From Bacteroidia bacterium (lineage in GTDB: Bacteria; Bacteroidota; Bacteroidia; Flavobacteriales; Flavobacteriaceae): a stretch of 39,076 nt of DNA. The translations under genes were made by a program, and so were the position numbers. The stretch covers positions 1 to 39,076 of the forward strand of contig JAUIBW010000042.1 of assembly GCA_030427585.1 (NCBI GenBank). Reading direction: 5' to 3'. The notes under the pieces are model-generated. The model saw nothing but the letters and a program-made list of their open reading frames with translations. It did not search any database and was not told where the DNA came from. Positions within the stretch are counted from its first letter, which is position 1. Each line of letters begins with the position of its first letter. Shown here piece by piece: positions 7,494 to 16,114 of this stretch.

Positions 7494-9457
7494 ACCACTC
7501 GGTTTAGTTTCTCAGATAATATTCTTTTTAATGACAGATAATCTATGATATCCTGCATGATTTCTTGATTATCATCGGCATCAGTATTTAGAGCTTTCAC
7601 TTCTTGTGAGAGCTCTTTTACTTTTTGGCTAATCAGATATCTTCGTAGATTTAAAATAATATCACTTACATATTGAGCTATTGTAAAATCTTTTTGTTTT
7701 ACATGAATCTCCATATCTATCCATCTATGCAATGTATATCGCTCTTCATTCATCATGATGGCTGTGATCTCAGAAGCTATCTCGGGAGTCACGTGATTAA
7801 TAAAGTTTTCAATTTTAAATTCTTCACTTTGATGTAATTGTTCTATTAAAGTAGAATATATATCTTTAAAACTATTATTAGTAAATTCTATTTCATCATC
7901 CTGAAGATCGAGATATATTTTCTCAAATACTTTTGTGGTATGTACTTCTGGCTCTAAAACGAGATTTCCTTCATCATTTTCTTTTAAAACAAGATCTTCA
8001 AACTCTTCTTCACGATTTCCATAAAGTAATAATATCTCTATGATCTTTCGTTCTAGCTCATACTGTTCATCAACTTTTGGAGGTTGCACAGTTTCTTTCT
8101 TTACAACTTCTAGTGATTTTTGATGCTGTTTTTGCTGTTTACGGTCTTCTTTTACATCAACATTACGAATTTGTGCCAAAGTATCGAACAATACCTCTTC
8201 AGAAACATCCATTATTCGAGAGCATTCTTTTACATAAATCTCTCGTTTGATCACATCTGGAATTTTAGAAATACTAGTTACCATATCTCTAATCAGTTCT
8301 GCTCTTTTAATAGGATCATTCTTAGATTCTTGTTGCAATAATGATGCTTTAAAGCTGATAAAATCCTGAACATTCTCTTCGAGATACGAGTTTAATTCTT
8401 CTAACGTATTTTGTTTAGCAAAACTATCTGGGTCTTCTCCATCAGGAAAACTACAGACTTTTACATTCATTCCCTGTTCAAGAATCAAGTCAATTCCTCG
8501 TAAAGATGCTCGCATCCCTGCAGCATCACTATCAAACAATACTGTAACATTCTTAGTTAGTCTACTAATTAAGCGAATTTGATCTGGTGTTAATGCCGTT
8601 CCTGATGAAGAAACTACATTGGTAACCCCTGTTTGATTAAATTGAATAACATCTGTGTATCCTTCTACAAGATAACAGTTATCTTCTTTGGCGATAGTTT
8701 GTTTTGCATGATAAATACCATAAAGCACTTTACTCTTATGATAGATATCACTTTCTGGAGAGTTAAGGTATTTTGCTACTTTTTTCTCATTGGTTAAGAT
8801 TCTCCCTCCAAAGCCCAGGACTCGCCCAGACATCGATTGAATAGGAAACATTACTCTACCTTTGAAACGATCAAATTGTTTTTCTTCTTTTACTATAGTT
8901 AGACCTGTTTTCTCCAGGTAGTCTAATTGATATCCTTTTTTAATAGCTTCGGCAGTAAATGCATCCCAAACATCAGGAGAATACCCTAATCCAAACTTTT
9001 TTATAGTTTCTTCGGTAAACCCACGCTCTTTAAAATAGGTTAGTCCAATGGCTTTACCCTGTTCTGTTTTTAGTAAAGAATTCTGAAAAAAAGTATTAGC
9101 AAACTCACTAACCAAATACATACTCTCTCGTTCATTCGCTTGTTCTTTTTGCTCGTCTGTTTGTTCGGTTTCCAGAAATTCTATATTATATTTCTTAGCC
9201 AAGTATTTTATGGCTTCAGGATATGTAAAATGTTCATGTTCCATCAAAAAAGCAACTACATTACCTCCTTTTCCACTAGAAAAATCTTTCCATATTTGTT
9301 TTACGGGAGACACCATAAAAGAAGGTGTTCTTTCATCACTAAAAGGGCTTAACCCTTTAAAATTACTCCCTGCTTTTTTTAATTGCACAAAGTCACCTAT
9401 TACTTCTTCTAACCGAGCAGTTTCGAATACAGCATCTATAGTGGACTTATGAATCAT
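7490..9457 (-). CDS. dnaG: DNA primase DnaG with zinc-less CHC2 domain
   Basis: Makes RNA primers at the replication fork. It has 655 residues in the usual order: CHC2-type N-terminal domain (about 1-95), RNA-polymerase core with RGFTEETIKKFGLGYS (145-160), TOPRIM with EGYTDV (Glu265) and FDSDAAG (Asp309, Asp311), and a helical C-terminal helicase-binding region. In the zinc-ribbon region the frame is fully conserved (TPSF, KQIWKDFSSGKGGN). However, the four ligand positions Cys, His, Cys, Cys are Ser37, Ser40, Asp58 and Ser61, at exactly the E. coli spacing of 3, 18 and 3. The TOPRIM acidic residues are intact, so the enzyme should be active. I recall similar sequences in related flavobacteria, so this is probably lineage-wide. 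It overlaps the response-regulator stop by 4 bases. Confidence 0.97.
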   Translation of the reverse strand: MIHKSTIDAVFETARLEEVIGDFVQLKKAGSNFKGLSPFSDERTPSFMVSPVKQIWKDFSSGKGGNVVAFLMEHEHFTYPEAIKYLAKKYNIEFLETEQTDEQKEQANERESMYLVSEFANTFFQNSLLKTEQGKAIGLTYFKERGFTEETIKKFGLGYSPDVWDAFTAEAIKKGYQLDYLEKTGLTIVKEEKQFDRFKGRVMFPIQSMSGRVLGFGGRILTNEKKVAKYLNSPESDIYHKSKVLYGIYHAKQTIAKEDNCYLVEGYTDVIQFNQTGVTNVVSSSGTALTPDQIRLISRLTKNVTVLFDSDAAGMRASLRGIDLILEQGMNVKVCSFPDGEDPDSFAKQNTLEELNSYLEENVQDFISFKASLLQQESKNDPIKRAELIRDMVTSISKIPDVIKREIYVKECSRIMDVSEEVLFDTLAQIRNVDVKEDRKQQKQHQKSLEVVKKETVQPPKVDEQYELERKIIEILLLYGNREEEFEDLVLKENDEGNLVLEPEVHTTKVFEKIYLDLQDDEIEFTNNSFKDIYSTLIEQLHQSEEFKIENFINHVTPEIASEITAIMMNEERYTLHRWIDMEIHVKQKDFTIAQYVSDIILNLRRYLISQKVKELSQEVKALNTDADDNQEIMQDIIDYLSLKRILSEKLNRVV

Positions 9458-9595
9458 TATCTAGTATTATATAATTAATAAGGAGTAGTAAGTGTTCTAT
9501 TACTTATCCTACTACAAAAGTTTGTTTTCACCTATAAACAAGCTCAACGCAAAAATAATATAATTCCTGAGACACTGTCCTTTTCTTGATTTAAT

Positions 9596-9629
9596 AAAAA
9601 AAGAGGCTGTCTAAAAAAGATAGCCTCTT
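9596..9629 (-). terminator. Rho-independent terminator of the T9SS exported-protein gene
   Basis: A 12-bp stem (9601-9612 with 9618-9629, one G-T pair) and a 5-base loop, followed on the minus strand by seven T. It is 28 bases past the stop of the 9657-12920 gene. Confidence 0.88.
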
Positions 9630-9656
9630 AATATTAGTTTTCTATGTATTCAGAAG

Positions 9657-12600
9657 TTATTTTGCTATAATAAAACTTCTTGTAACTATAGTTTCATTAG
9701 CAGTAATTCTTGCAAAATAAGTTCCTGCATTTAGGTTACTTACATCGATTTGCTTAACTCCCTGATCATCTATGCTACGAACCTTTTGACCAAACATAGA
9801 GAAGATCTCTAGTTTTTGGATTGGTGTCTTACCAACAGATATATTTAAAATACCTTTAGTTGGGTTTGGATACAACATAAATCGTTTGTCATTTGAGTTA
9901 ACATCTGTTAATTCATAAGTATCCAGCCTTACACTAGATCCTTGAACACAGAACTCTGTAGCGTCAGAACTTGTAAACTCTCCTCCTGATGCAATTGTAC
10001 CTGCACTACTTGATAATGTGTAAGAACCATTACCATAAGAACAGCAAATCCCATCTCCAAAAGAATCAGAAATTGTAAATGTATAACTTCCTGAAGCTGG
10101 TGCACTAATAGTTTCTGTAACGGTAGACCCATCTGGATTTGCCGTAGAATAACTTTTTGAAGCTATCGTTGTACCTCCTGCATCGGTTAATGTCCAAGAA
10201 GTTTCTTCTGGATAGTTATCAAATGTTATACTTAGCGATAAATCACCAGTAGTGCAATTTCCTGTAGTATCACTAGTAAGTGATATTTTATCTATTGCTG
10301 CATCAGCTTGCCAGGTATTTCCTGTTACACGATTAAATCTAAGTTTTAGTCCAACCCCAAGATACGCTGCCAAATCTATTGTAGCTGTTTGCCATGAGTT
10401 TCCCTGGTTTCCGCTTTTGTTCCAAATACTTGTCCAGGTAGCTCCATCATCACTGCTTGCTTCAACATCTAGTGATCCAAAATTGGCAGCACCATACATA
10501 TGATATCTAAATGAAAATACAGCCGCTGTAGCACCGCTAAGGTCAATACAAGGAGAATTAAGAATTGCTCTTTTATTTGGGTATCCAGTACCATTTCCAG
10601 AAGCTTCAACATAGATATAAGTTGATCCATCATCTGCACTTGAAGGTCCTGTATTATTAGAAGGTGTACCGGCAGAATCTCTTGTCCAATCCAGATCATC
10701 TCCCGATGCTTGTGTCCATCCTCCAAAATCACTTTCAAAGCTTTCACTATATGGAACAGCAACTCCATTTAAACATCCTGTTGCAGCTAGAGTAGTTACA
10801 CTTATTGGTGCACTGGCAGCTGACTCATTTCCAGCAGCATCTTTAGCTAATACCTTAAACTCATATGTAGTCTCAGGAGAAAGTCCTGTTACCACAGTAG
10901 TTGTAGTTGTTACCGTAGCAACTACCGCTCCATCTTGTAATACATCGTATCCAGCAACACCAACATTATCGGTAGATGCATCCCAGCTTAAAGTAGTCTG
11001 ACCTGCAGAAGTATTAGATGCAGTTAAATTTGCAGGTACAGTTGGTGCCTGAGTATCTGGCGCAACTGTAGTAACAGTAAGTGTTGCACTTGCAGCAGAT
11101 TCATTTCCTGCAGCATCTTTTGCTTTTACAGAGAAATCATAAGATGTACTTGCTGTTAACCCAGTAATATCTGCTGTAGTTGTAGCTACAGTTGTTACTA
11201 CGGTACCATCTTGATATACATCATATGCAGTAACTCCTACATTATCAGTAGATGCGTCCCAGCTTAATGAAGTAGAAACATCTGTAGTATTAGATGCAGT
11301 TAGATTAGCAGGAACTGTAGGAGCTTCTGTATCCGGAGTATCTGGTTCAATTCTAAAAGCAACAACATGACTCTTTCTCACATTAGGAGACGGTCCTTTC
11401 ATGTACTCACTAATATGCCAAAAAGTTTTATCATCTAATGGATCGATAGTCATTTGGCCATAATCTCCATAACGACCATCACCTCTATTATTTTGGCTAT
11501 CTCCATCTGCAGAAACCTGTTCTGCCACAGTCATTGTTCCTACCGGGTCACTTGCTAATCTCCCTGTGTATCGTAATGAAGTATAAACACTAGAGCTTAC
11601 TACTGTATATGCTAACCCAATATTACCCTGAGAATCCTGGGCAATACTTCCGCAAAAAGCACTAAGTCCATCTGGCTGTGTATATGTACCTTCTTGATGA
11701 ATAGTCCATGGTTGTCCATCTGCAGTTTGGCGAAGTTCATACCAACGAATACCTGCCAGGCTATCAGTACCATCTAAGTCTACCACAAAGTTCATTACCA
11801 CAGAATTATGGGTACCAAAACGTCTGTAATTTGTCATATACATCATAGTTGCTTGTAAAGCATCTATATCTGGCCCATTACCTGGCTCGTCAAGATTTTG
11901 GAAAGACCCATTATCAAATACACTATCAAAAGCAGTTGTATTGAGTATTTGTGGTTGTGAAATTGTAGAATTTGCCGGAGTAGCCCAATCTACATTGGTT
12001 GTCCAAATTTTTAAGTGATCTGTCGAAATTCCAGACCAGCTATCATCTTGCATATACACGATAGAACATCCTACACCTGCAGGAGGAAGTGTTGTACCTG
12101 TAGCATTAAAACCTCCTGGGCTATAAAACCCGTTGGTTTCTGCTCCTGGTAAAGGAAAACTTACCATCTGCGCAGATGCTTCTCCCGCAATCATCTTATC
12201 TCGTTCTACTGCAAATACTACATTATTAGTATCTGGAGCATTTTGATCTTTGTTTGCAGTAATATAGTACCCATCATGCCAGATAGATAATTTTTCGTAA
12301 TCAGGAAATGTTCCTGTATTAAATCTGTACGTAGACCATCCATCATTTACGGGGTCTGGTCCTTTACAAACGGCTATTAAGAACCCATTTGGTGAGTTAC
12401 TAAACTCCATAATAATAAATCTTCCGGCAAAATTATCATATACCACTACTGGATCTCCTAAATCTTCTCCCGGAAACAAGGTTGCCAAAGAAGCTTCTGC
12501 CAATAGTACATTACCTGATCTATCAAGGATACCAAAACCAGAATTAAATGCATACACATAATGATTAGGACCAATAGCCCCGGTTGCGTCATTTAATACA

Positions 12601-12920
12601 GTTCCTACATGAGCATCAAAAGAGGCTATCGGAGCTCGAATTGCCATTTTACTAGCGCTTTTTTGTTGCTCGATAAGCGGGTCATTTCCTTTAGGAAAAC
12701 CTTTGCCTGGCACAAAAGTATTACTTCCTCTACGCTTAGGTGGAGCGACATGCCCTTGCCCTTTAGCAGAAATAATGTTTTTCATTTTAGAAAATGCTGG
12801 GATATCCTTTTTATAAACCGCTTTACTTACGGCATTGGCTTTAACAGGAGCCCCTTGTTGAGCTAGCAGCCCGAAGCTGCAAAACACGAATAATGTTAAA
12901 TAAAAAAATTTAGTTTTCAT
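9657..12920 (-). CDS. Large T9SS-secreted multidomain protein (propeller-like, two FN3, MAM-like, sorting domain)
   Basis: Exported protein of 1087 residues. It has a Sec signal peptide (about 1-20, ending LLAQ), then a long region (about 80-515) with repeated W and G/D-rich strands suggestive of a beta-propeller. Two fibronectin type III repeats follow at about 528-618 and 620-710, both opening DTxAPTVPANLTASNT. A MAM/jelly-roll-like domain (about 715-885; FESDFGGW, YHMYGA) comes next, then a beta domain with GDGICCSYGNGSYTL (about 890-990). The end is a type IX sorting domain (about 1013-1087; FMLYPNPTKG, LNAGTYFARI, SFIIAK). It is predicted to cross the outer membrane by T9SS and be surface-attached or released. 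Substrate or partner is unknown; adhesion or polymer binding are guesses. It is monocistronic with its own terminator. Confidence 0.9.
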   Translation of the reverse strand: MKTKFFYLTLFVFCSFGLLAQQGAPVKANAVSKAVYKKDIPAFSKMKNIISAKGQGHVAPPKRRGSNTFVPGKGFPKGNDPLIEQQKSASKMAIRAPIASFDAHVGTVLNDATGAIGPNHYVYAFNSGFGILDRSGNVLLAEASLATLFPGEDLGDPVVVYDNFAGRFIIMEFSNSPNGFLIAVCKGPDPVNDGWSTYRFNTGTFPDYEKLSIWHDGYYITANKDQNAPDTNNVVFAVERDKMIAGEASAQMVSFPLPGAETNGFYSPGGFNATGTTLPPAGVGCSIVYMQDDSWSGISTDHLKIWTTNVDWATPANSTISQPQILNTTAFDSVFDNGSFQNLDEPGNGPDIDALQATMMYMTNYRRFGTHNSVVMNFVVDLDGTDSLAGIRWYELRQTADGQPWTIHQEGTYTQPDGLSAFCGSIAQDSQGNIGLAYTVVSSSVYTSLRYTGRLASDPVGTMTVAEQVSADGDSQNNRGDGRYGDYGQMTIDPLDDKTFWHISEYMKGPSPNVRKSHVVAFRIEPDTPDTEAPTVPANLTASNTTDVSTSLSWDASTDNVGVTAYDVYQDGTVVTTVATTTADITGLTASTSYDFSVKAKDAAGNESAASATLTVTTVAPDTQAPTVPANLTASNTSAGQTTLSWDASTDNVGVAGYDVLQDGAVVATVTTTTTVVTGLSPETTYEFKVLAKDAAGNESAASAPISVTTLAATGCLNGVAVPYSESFESDFGGWTQASGDDLDWTRDSAGTPSNNTGPSSADDGSTYIYVEASGNGTGYPNKRAILNSPCIDLSGATAAVFSFRYHMYGAANFGSLDVEASSDDGATWTSIWNKSGNQGNSWQTATIDLAAYLGVGLKLRFNRVTGNTWQADAAIDKISLTSDTTGNCTTGDLSLSITFDNYPEETSWTLTDAGGTTIASKSYSTANPDGSTVTETISAPASGSYTFTISDSFGDGICCSYGNGSYTLSSSAGTIASGGEFTSSDATEFCVQGSSVRLDTYELTDVNSNDKRFMLYPNPTKGILNISVGKTPIQKLEIFSMFGQKVRSIDDQGVKQIDVSNLNAGTYFARITANETIVTRSFIIAK
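10784..11335 (-). repeat. Tandem FN3-encoding repeat inside the T9SS protein gene
   Basis: Two consecutive units of about 91 codons encode near-identical FN3 domains sharing LSWDASTDNVGV and AKDAAGNESAASA. The similarity points to a recent in-frame duplication; boundaries are approximate. Confidence 0.8.
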
Positions 12921-13202
12921 ATGAGTGAAATTTGGTTAATTGTTCAATTTTGCACCAATCTCAACATAAGTAGTAACGTCTACATTTTGAGGCAAAAAAT
13001 GTAAAATCGCTATTTAATTTTTGGAAAGAATTATTTCAATTATGACTTGGATAAATATAGAATATTTCATCTAGAAACAAAAAAATAAATTGTCATAAAA
13101 TACTTACGATCAAATAGTTACGCTAAAACCGCAATTATTTTAAGGGGAATACTTTAATTTAAATATTTAACAAATATTATTTATTAGTAAATTATTTAAC
13201 AT

Positions 13203-13230
13203 TAAAAATCTATATGTTAAGCATATAGAT
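13203..13230 (-). repeat. AT-rich hairpin, possible second terminator
   Basis: A perfect 9-bp inverted repeat ATCTATATG/CATATAGAT (13208-13216 and 13222-13230) with a 5-base loop, followed by five T on the minus strand. It could be a back-up terminator behind 13291-13328, but the stem is weak in G+C. Confidence 0.4.
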
Positions 13231-13290
13231 TTGATAGGATAATAGTCAAATAAAGGCCTAAGAATTATAATTTAAATAGCCTACAGGATT

Positions 13291-13328
13291 AAAAAAGCAA
13301 AAGAGCGATATAGTCATATCGCTCTTTT
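13291..13328 (-). terminator. Terminator of the sigma / anti-sigma-like / barrel operon
   Basis: A perfect 13-bp stem (13299-13311 with 13316-13328) with a 4-base loop and a T-rich tail on the minus strand. It lies about 107 bases past the barrel gene stop. It could also act on the plus strand, but no gene there needs it. Confidence 0.82.
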
Positions 13329-13435
13329 AAAATAATCACTACTTGCTCTTACTTTATTTAAAAAAAACTATTTTACACAGTATAGTCCATTAATTTTATT
13401 AAATATACGGGTAATTGTATGAATTTATTTATCGA

Positions 13436-14479
13436 TTAAAAGTCAAAACGTAATCCTAACGACACATTATTTTGTTCAATCTCTGCATTTTTAAAAATCG
13501 GAGACAAATCGTACTTAGCATATATAGACATATCTCCAAAACCAATATACCCACTTAATCCATATACTAGATCACTGGTGTTATAATTTCTTTTAATTTT
13601 ATCTTTAACACGATCACCATTTTCTTTATATTTTAATTTTTGGCGAGTACTTATATTTGCTCCAACATATCCTCCCAGACCGATTCTAAATCTATTTGTA
13701 GTAGAATATCGTATACTTTTTTCTGTTTCTGTTACTTTAGACGGGCCAAATTCAAAATATACAGGAACCACAAGGTTATCCATTCTAAATTTGGATTTAT
13801 CCAATTCTACTCTAAATTCTTCTAATGCAGTCTGGTTACCATTTTCGACAAAATACCTATTATTTGTGGGTTTTAAACCATTAGAAGTATATGAAATCCC
13901 GTACTTAACTCTTAGGAAGTTCGTATTTTTAAATACTCTTGTTTTCCAGGCCCATCCAATTTCAAAAAACCTACTTCCAGCAATTTTATAATCAGAATCA
14001 TCTATTGATTGCCCTTCTACAATTGCATTATTAAGTCCGAAAGCAATTACCAAATTTGATGTTGTACGTCTATCATATGGTATCTCTCTATCTTTATTAG
14101 ATCCAAAATTGATTCCGCAGAAAGTAAATCCTTCTTCCCAATCTTCTTCCAAAAATTCGGTAGCACCTTCGCCATTACGTTCTAAAAGTGCTATTTTATT
14201 TTCTAAAATAGCGATTTTGTTTTCAATATTAAGAGCATGTGTTTTTGCTGCTGCTTCTTTAAGTCTTTGCGCATCTTCTTTGGTTATTTCGTCATTTACC
14301 AGTTTCTCATTAATTTTTTCTACTTCTTTTTTTAATGCTTCTTTTTCTGCATTAACAACATGTTCCTTTTGTTGTACTAATCGTTCTATAGTATGATTCT
14401 TCTCTACCTCCTGGGCATTTAATAATTGAGCAAAGAGTGTCATGGCCACAAATGCGGCTATTGTAACTATTGTCTTCAT
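13436..14479 (-). CDS. Outer-membrane beta-barrel protein with N-terminal coiled coil
   Basis: Exported protein of 347 residues. A Sec signal peptide (1-22, ending LLNAQ) is followed by a highly charged helical stretch of about 75 residues with heptad character (NAEKEALKKEVEKINEKL; NIENKIAILENKIALLE). From about residue 115 there are alternating strands with aromatic girdles, typical of a small outer-membrane barrel, ending in the terminal strand NVSLGLRFDF with the C-terminal Phe expected of BAM substrates. The periplasmic coiled coil plus barrel suggests an envelope link or sensor; no enzyme motif is seen. It is the last gene behind an ECF sigma factor and its presumed inhibitor, so it may be the output or a sensor of that system (inference). 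Confidence 0.75.
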   Translation of the reverse strand: MKTIVTIAAFVAMTLFAQLLNAQEVEKNHTIERLVQQKEHVVNAEKEALKKEVEKINEKLVNDEITKEDAQRLKEAAAKTHALNIENKIAILENKIALLERNGEGATEFLEEDWEEGFTFCGINFGSNKDREIPYDRRTTSNLVIAFGLNNAIVEGQSIDDSDYKIAGSRFFEIGWAWKTRVFKNTNFLRVKYGISYTSNGLKPTNNRYFVENGNQTALEEFRVELDKSKFRMDNLVVPVYFEFGPSKVTETEKSIRYSTTNRFRIGLGGYVGANISTRQKLKYKENGDRVKDKIKRNYNTSDLVYGLSGYIGFGDMSIYAKYDLSPIFKNAEIEQNNVSLGLRFDF

Positions 14480-14553
14480 TGTTTTCTGAATTTTATGTGC
14501 AACCTCCCTAGATATACCCGGGAGATTGCAGATTGTTTGATTGATGAATGATT

Positions 14554-15381
14554 TTAATTATCTCTTTCTACTACAGCTGTCTTAACTTTTTGGAAACCTG
14601 TTTTAAGCGCTTCAAAAACACGTTGTTTAAAAGTTTCGTCAAGTTCTGCTTCTACATCTTGCAGAAGGTTTGATGCACTCACTGTACTAGATTTTAATAT
14701 TTTTACCGTTGAAATTTCTCTTTGAGCTTCAAGTAATAACGCATTGATTTCATCATCGGTTACTTGAACATTATTTTTTTGAAGCTCCTGAATTTGAGCT
14801 ACTACTCCCGCTACCTTATCTTCAATAATCAAAGAATCTACAGGTAAAACTTCATTTTTAATCGTATTTGTATTTTTTCCATTTTCTGCCAACTCCGTAT
14901 CATATTCTTTATCCCCTAATATTTTTTTTGCAGCCTTATCTCCAGGTATTATAATTTCTGAAGGGATATTTTTCTTTTTTATCTTTTTGTTCTCCTTTTT
15001 AAGAGGTAGTGTTTCAATCTTATCAGGTGTCGACTTTTCTTCAACAATTTTAGAATTGTTTTTTTCTATATTTTTTTGTTGGACATCTCTATTTTCAACT
15101 ACCTCAATATTTTCTTTTTTTATAATCTCATTACTATTATCGACAAATTGGGTGTTATTTTGTTCTGAAACCGGATTTTGATTCATTAGTATCGAAGTCA
15201 GGATCAAGACACCCGCAAAAATGGCAGCAATACCATACCAATGGATTTTTTTACTTTCTTTTTTTTGTTTTTTTACGCTGTCTAATTGCGCTGTTAATCG
15301 CTCCCAGGAATCACTAGAAGGCTGTATAGCGCGCTGTTCTAGCTTGTCTTTCATCTTTTCTTCAAATTTCAATGGCGCCAT
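14554..15381 (-). CDS. Single-pass membrane protein, probable anti-sigma factor
   Basis: 275 residues: a cytoplasmic N-terminus of about 47 residues (PLKFEEKMKDKLEQR, then PSSDSWERL), one membrane segment (about 49-67, YGIAAIFAGVLILTSILM), and a long Lys/Glu/Asn-rich periplasmic part predicted mostly helical or disordered. The start at 15381 overlaps the sigma-factor gene end by 20 bases, so translation is coupled. A later Met (15354) would avoid the overlap but cut the conserved-looking KFEE start. I see no zinc-binding HxxxCxxC motif, so it is not a classical ZAS anti-sigma. The assignment as an inhibitor of the upstream sigma factor rests on topology and position and is inference. Confidence 0.7.
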   Translation of the reverse strand: MAPLKFEEKMKDKLEQRAIQPSSDSWERLTAQLDSVKKQKKESKKIHWYGIAAIFAGVLILTSILMNQNPVSEQNNTQFVDNSNEIIKKENIEVVENRDVQQKNIEKNNSKIVEEKSTPDKIETLPLKKENKKIKKKNIPSEIIIPGDKAAKKILGDKEYDTELAENGKNTNTIKNEVLPVDSLIIEDKVAGVVAQIQELQKNNVQVTDDEINALLLEAQREISTVKILKSSTVSASNLLQDVEAELDETFKQRVFEALKTGFQKVKTAVVERDN

Positions 15382-15931
15382 TACTTATCTTATTTTGTTG
15401 GTTTAACTTTTGTTGCAATGTTTTCCTAGCTTTAAATAGTTGAGATTTTGATGTACTTTCAGAAATCTCTAACATTTTAGCTATCTCATTATGTTTGTAT
15501 CCTTCTATAGCATATAATACAAATACCATTTTATATCCTTCTGGCAAACTATCTATTAATTCCTGAATCTGGTCTATTTCTAATTCTGTATTAATATTGT
15601 TCCAGGACTCTTCTGTATAGCTTGCTATTTCTTCGGTGAAAAGAACTTGTTTTTCTTTTCTTAAAAAAGAGATTGATTCATTAACCATAATTCTTCGTAT
15701 CCACCCTTCAAAGCTTCCTTCAAACTTAAACTTATTCAAATTCATAAAAACTTTTAAAAACCCGCCAAGCATCACTTCTTCTGCAAAATGAATATCCTTA
15801 ATATATCGTCTACACACACTAAGCATTTTGGGCGCATACCGATTGTATAGCTGATGCTGTGCATCGCGATACTGCTTTGCTGCCCTTTTAATAAGTTGGG
15901 TTTCATTTTTATAAAATTGAATAACTTTCAA
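15362..15931 (-). CDS. ECF-type RNA polymerase sigma factor
   Basis: Sigma-70 family factor of 189 residues with region 2 (about 30-95: YAPKMLSVCRRYIKD, EGWIRRIMVNESISFLRK) and region 4 (about 125-180: LPEGYKMVFVLYAIEGY, then HNEIAKMLEISESTSKSQLFKAR). The usual ECF EDxxQEVF segment reads EEVMLGGFLKVF here, the form I associate with a flavobacterial subgroup. The start appears to be TTG at 15931 (KVIQFYKNE), since no ATG occurs before residue 35; this may keep expression low. It is followed by a membrane protein overlapping 20 bases and then a barrel protein. This is a self-contained sigma / regulator / envelope protein operon, and I infer envelope-stress sensing. Confidence 0.92.
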   Translation of the reverse strand: MKVIQFYKNETQLIKRAAKQYRDAQHQLYNRYAPKMLSVCRRYIKDIHFAEEVMLGGFLKVFMNLNKFKFEGSFEGWIRRIMVNESISFLRKEKQVLFTEEIASYTEESWNNINTELEIDQIQELIDSLPEGYKMVFVLYAIEGYKHNEIAKMLEISESTSKSQLFKARKTLQQKLNQQNKISNGAIEI

Positions 15932-16114
15932 TATAAAATCAATTAATTAGATCTTCTATTTACATAGACGAGAATAAAAATAAAAAGGTTGCCTCGTATT
16001 TAAAAAGCAATTAGTGTGTATTATAAATATTTAGAGTTAATTGATTATCTTTTTACTTAACAAACTCACTATACGTCTATTGCACAGTGTTTTTTAATAC
16101 TAAAAAGCCTCTAG

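Larger units (their letters stand above)
12921..13435. other. 515-base intergenic region
   Basis: Very AT-rich. It holds the terminator at 13291-13328 and the hairpin at 13203-13230. No ORF with coding character and no RNA gene is seen. I could not find an exact TAnnTTTG box for the T9SS protein gene in it. Confidence 0.6.

Noticed and set aside
9470..9530. Partial inverted repeat near the dnaG start, considered as a regulatory RNA
   Set aside because: Two 5-bp helices with a bulge in AT-rich DNA; no further structure or motif.
10784..11335. DNA repeat considered as a mobile element
   Set aside because: It is an in-frame duplication of an FN3 domain, with no transposase or terminal repeats.
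12609..12866. Plus-strand frames opposite the T9SS protein, dnaG and other large genes
   Set aside because: They are shadows of well-supported minus-strand genes, with no domain, signal or start context of their own.
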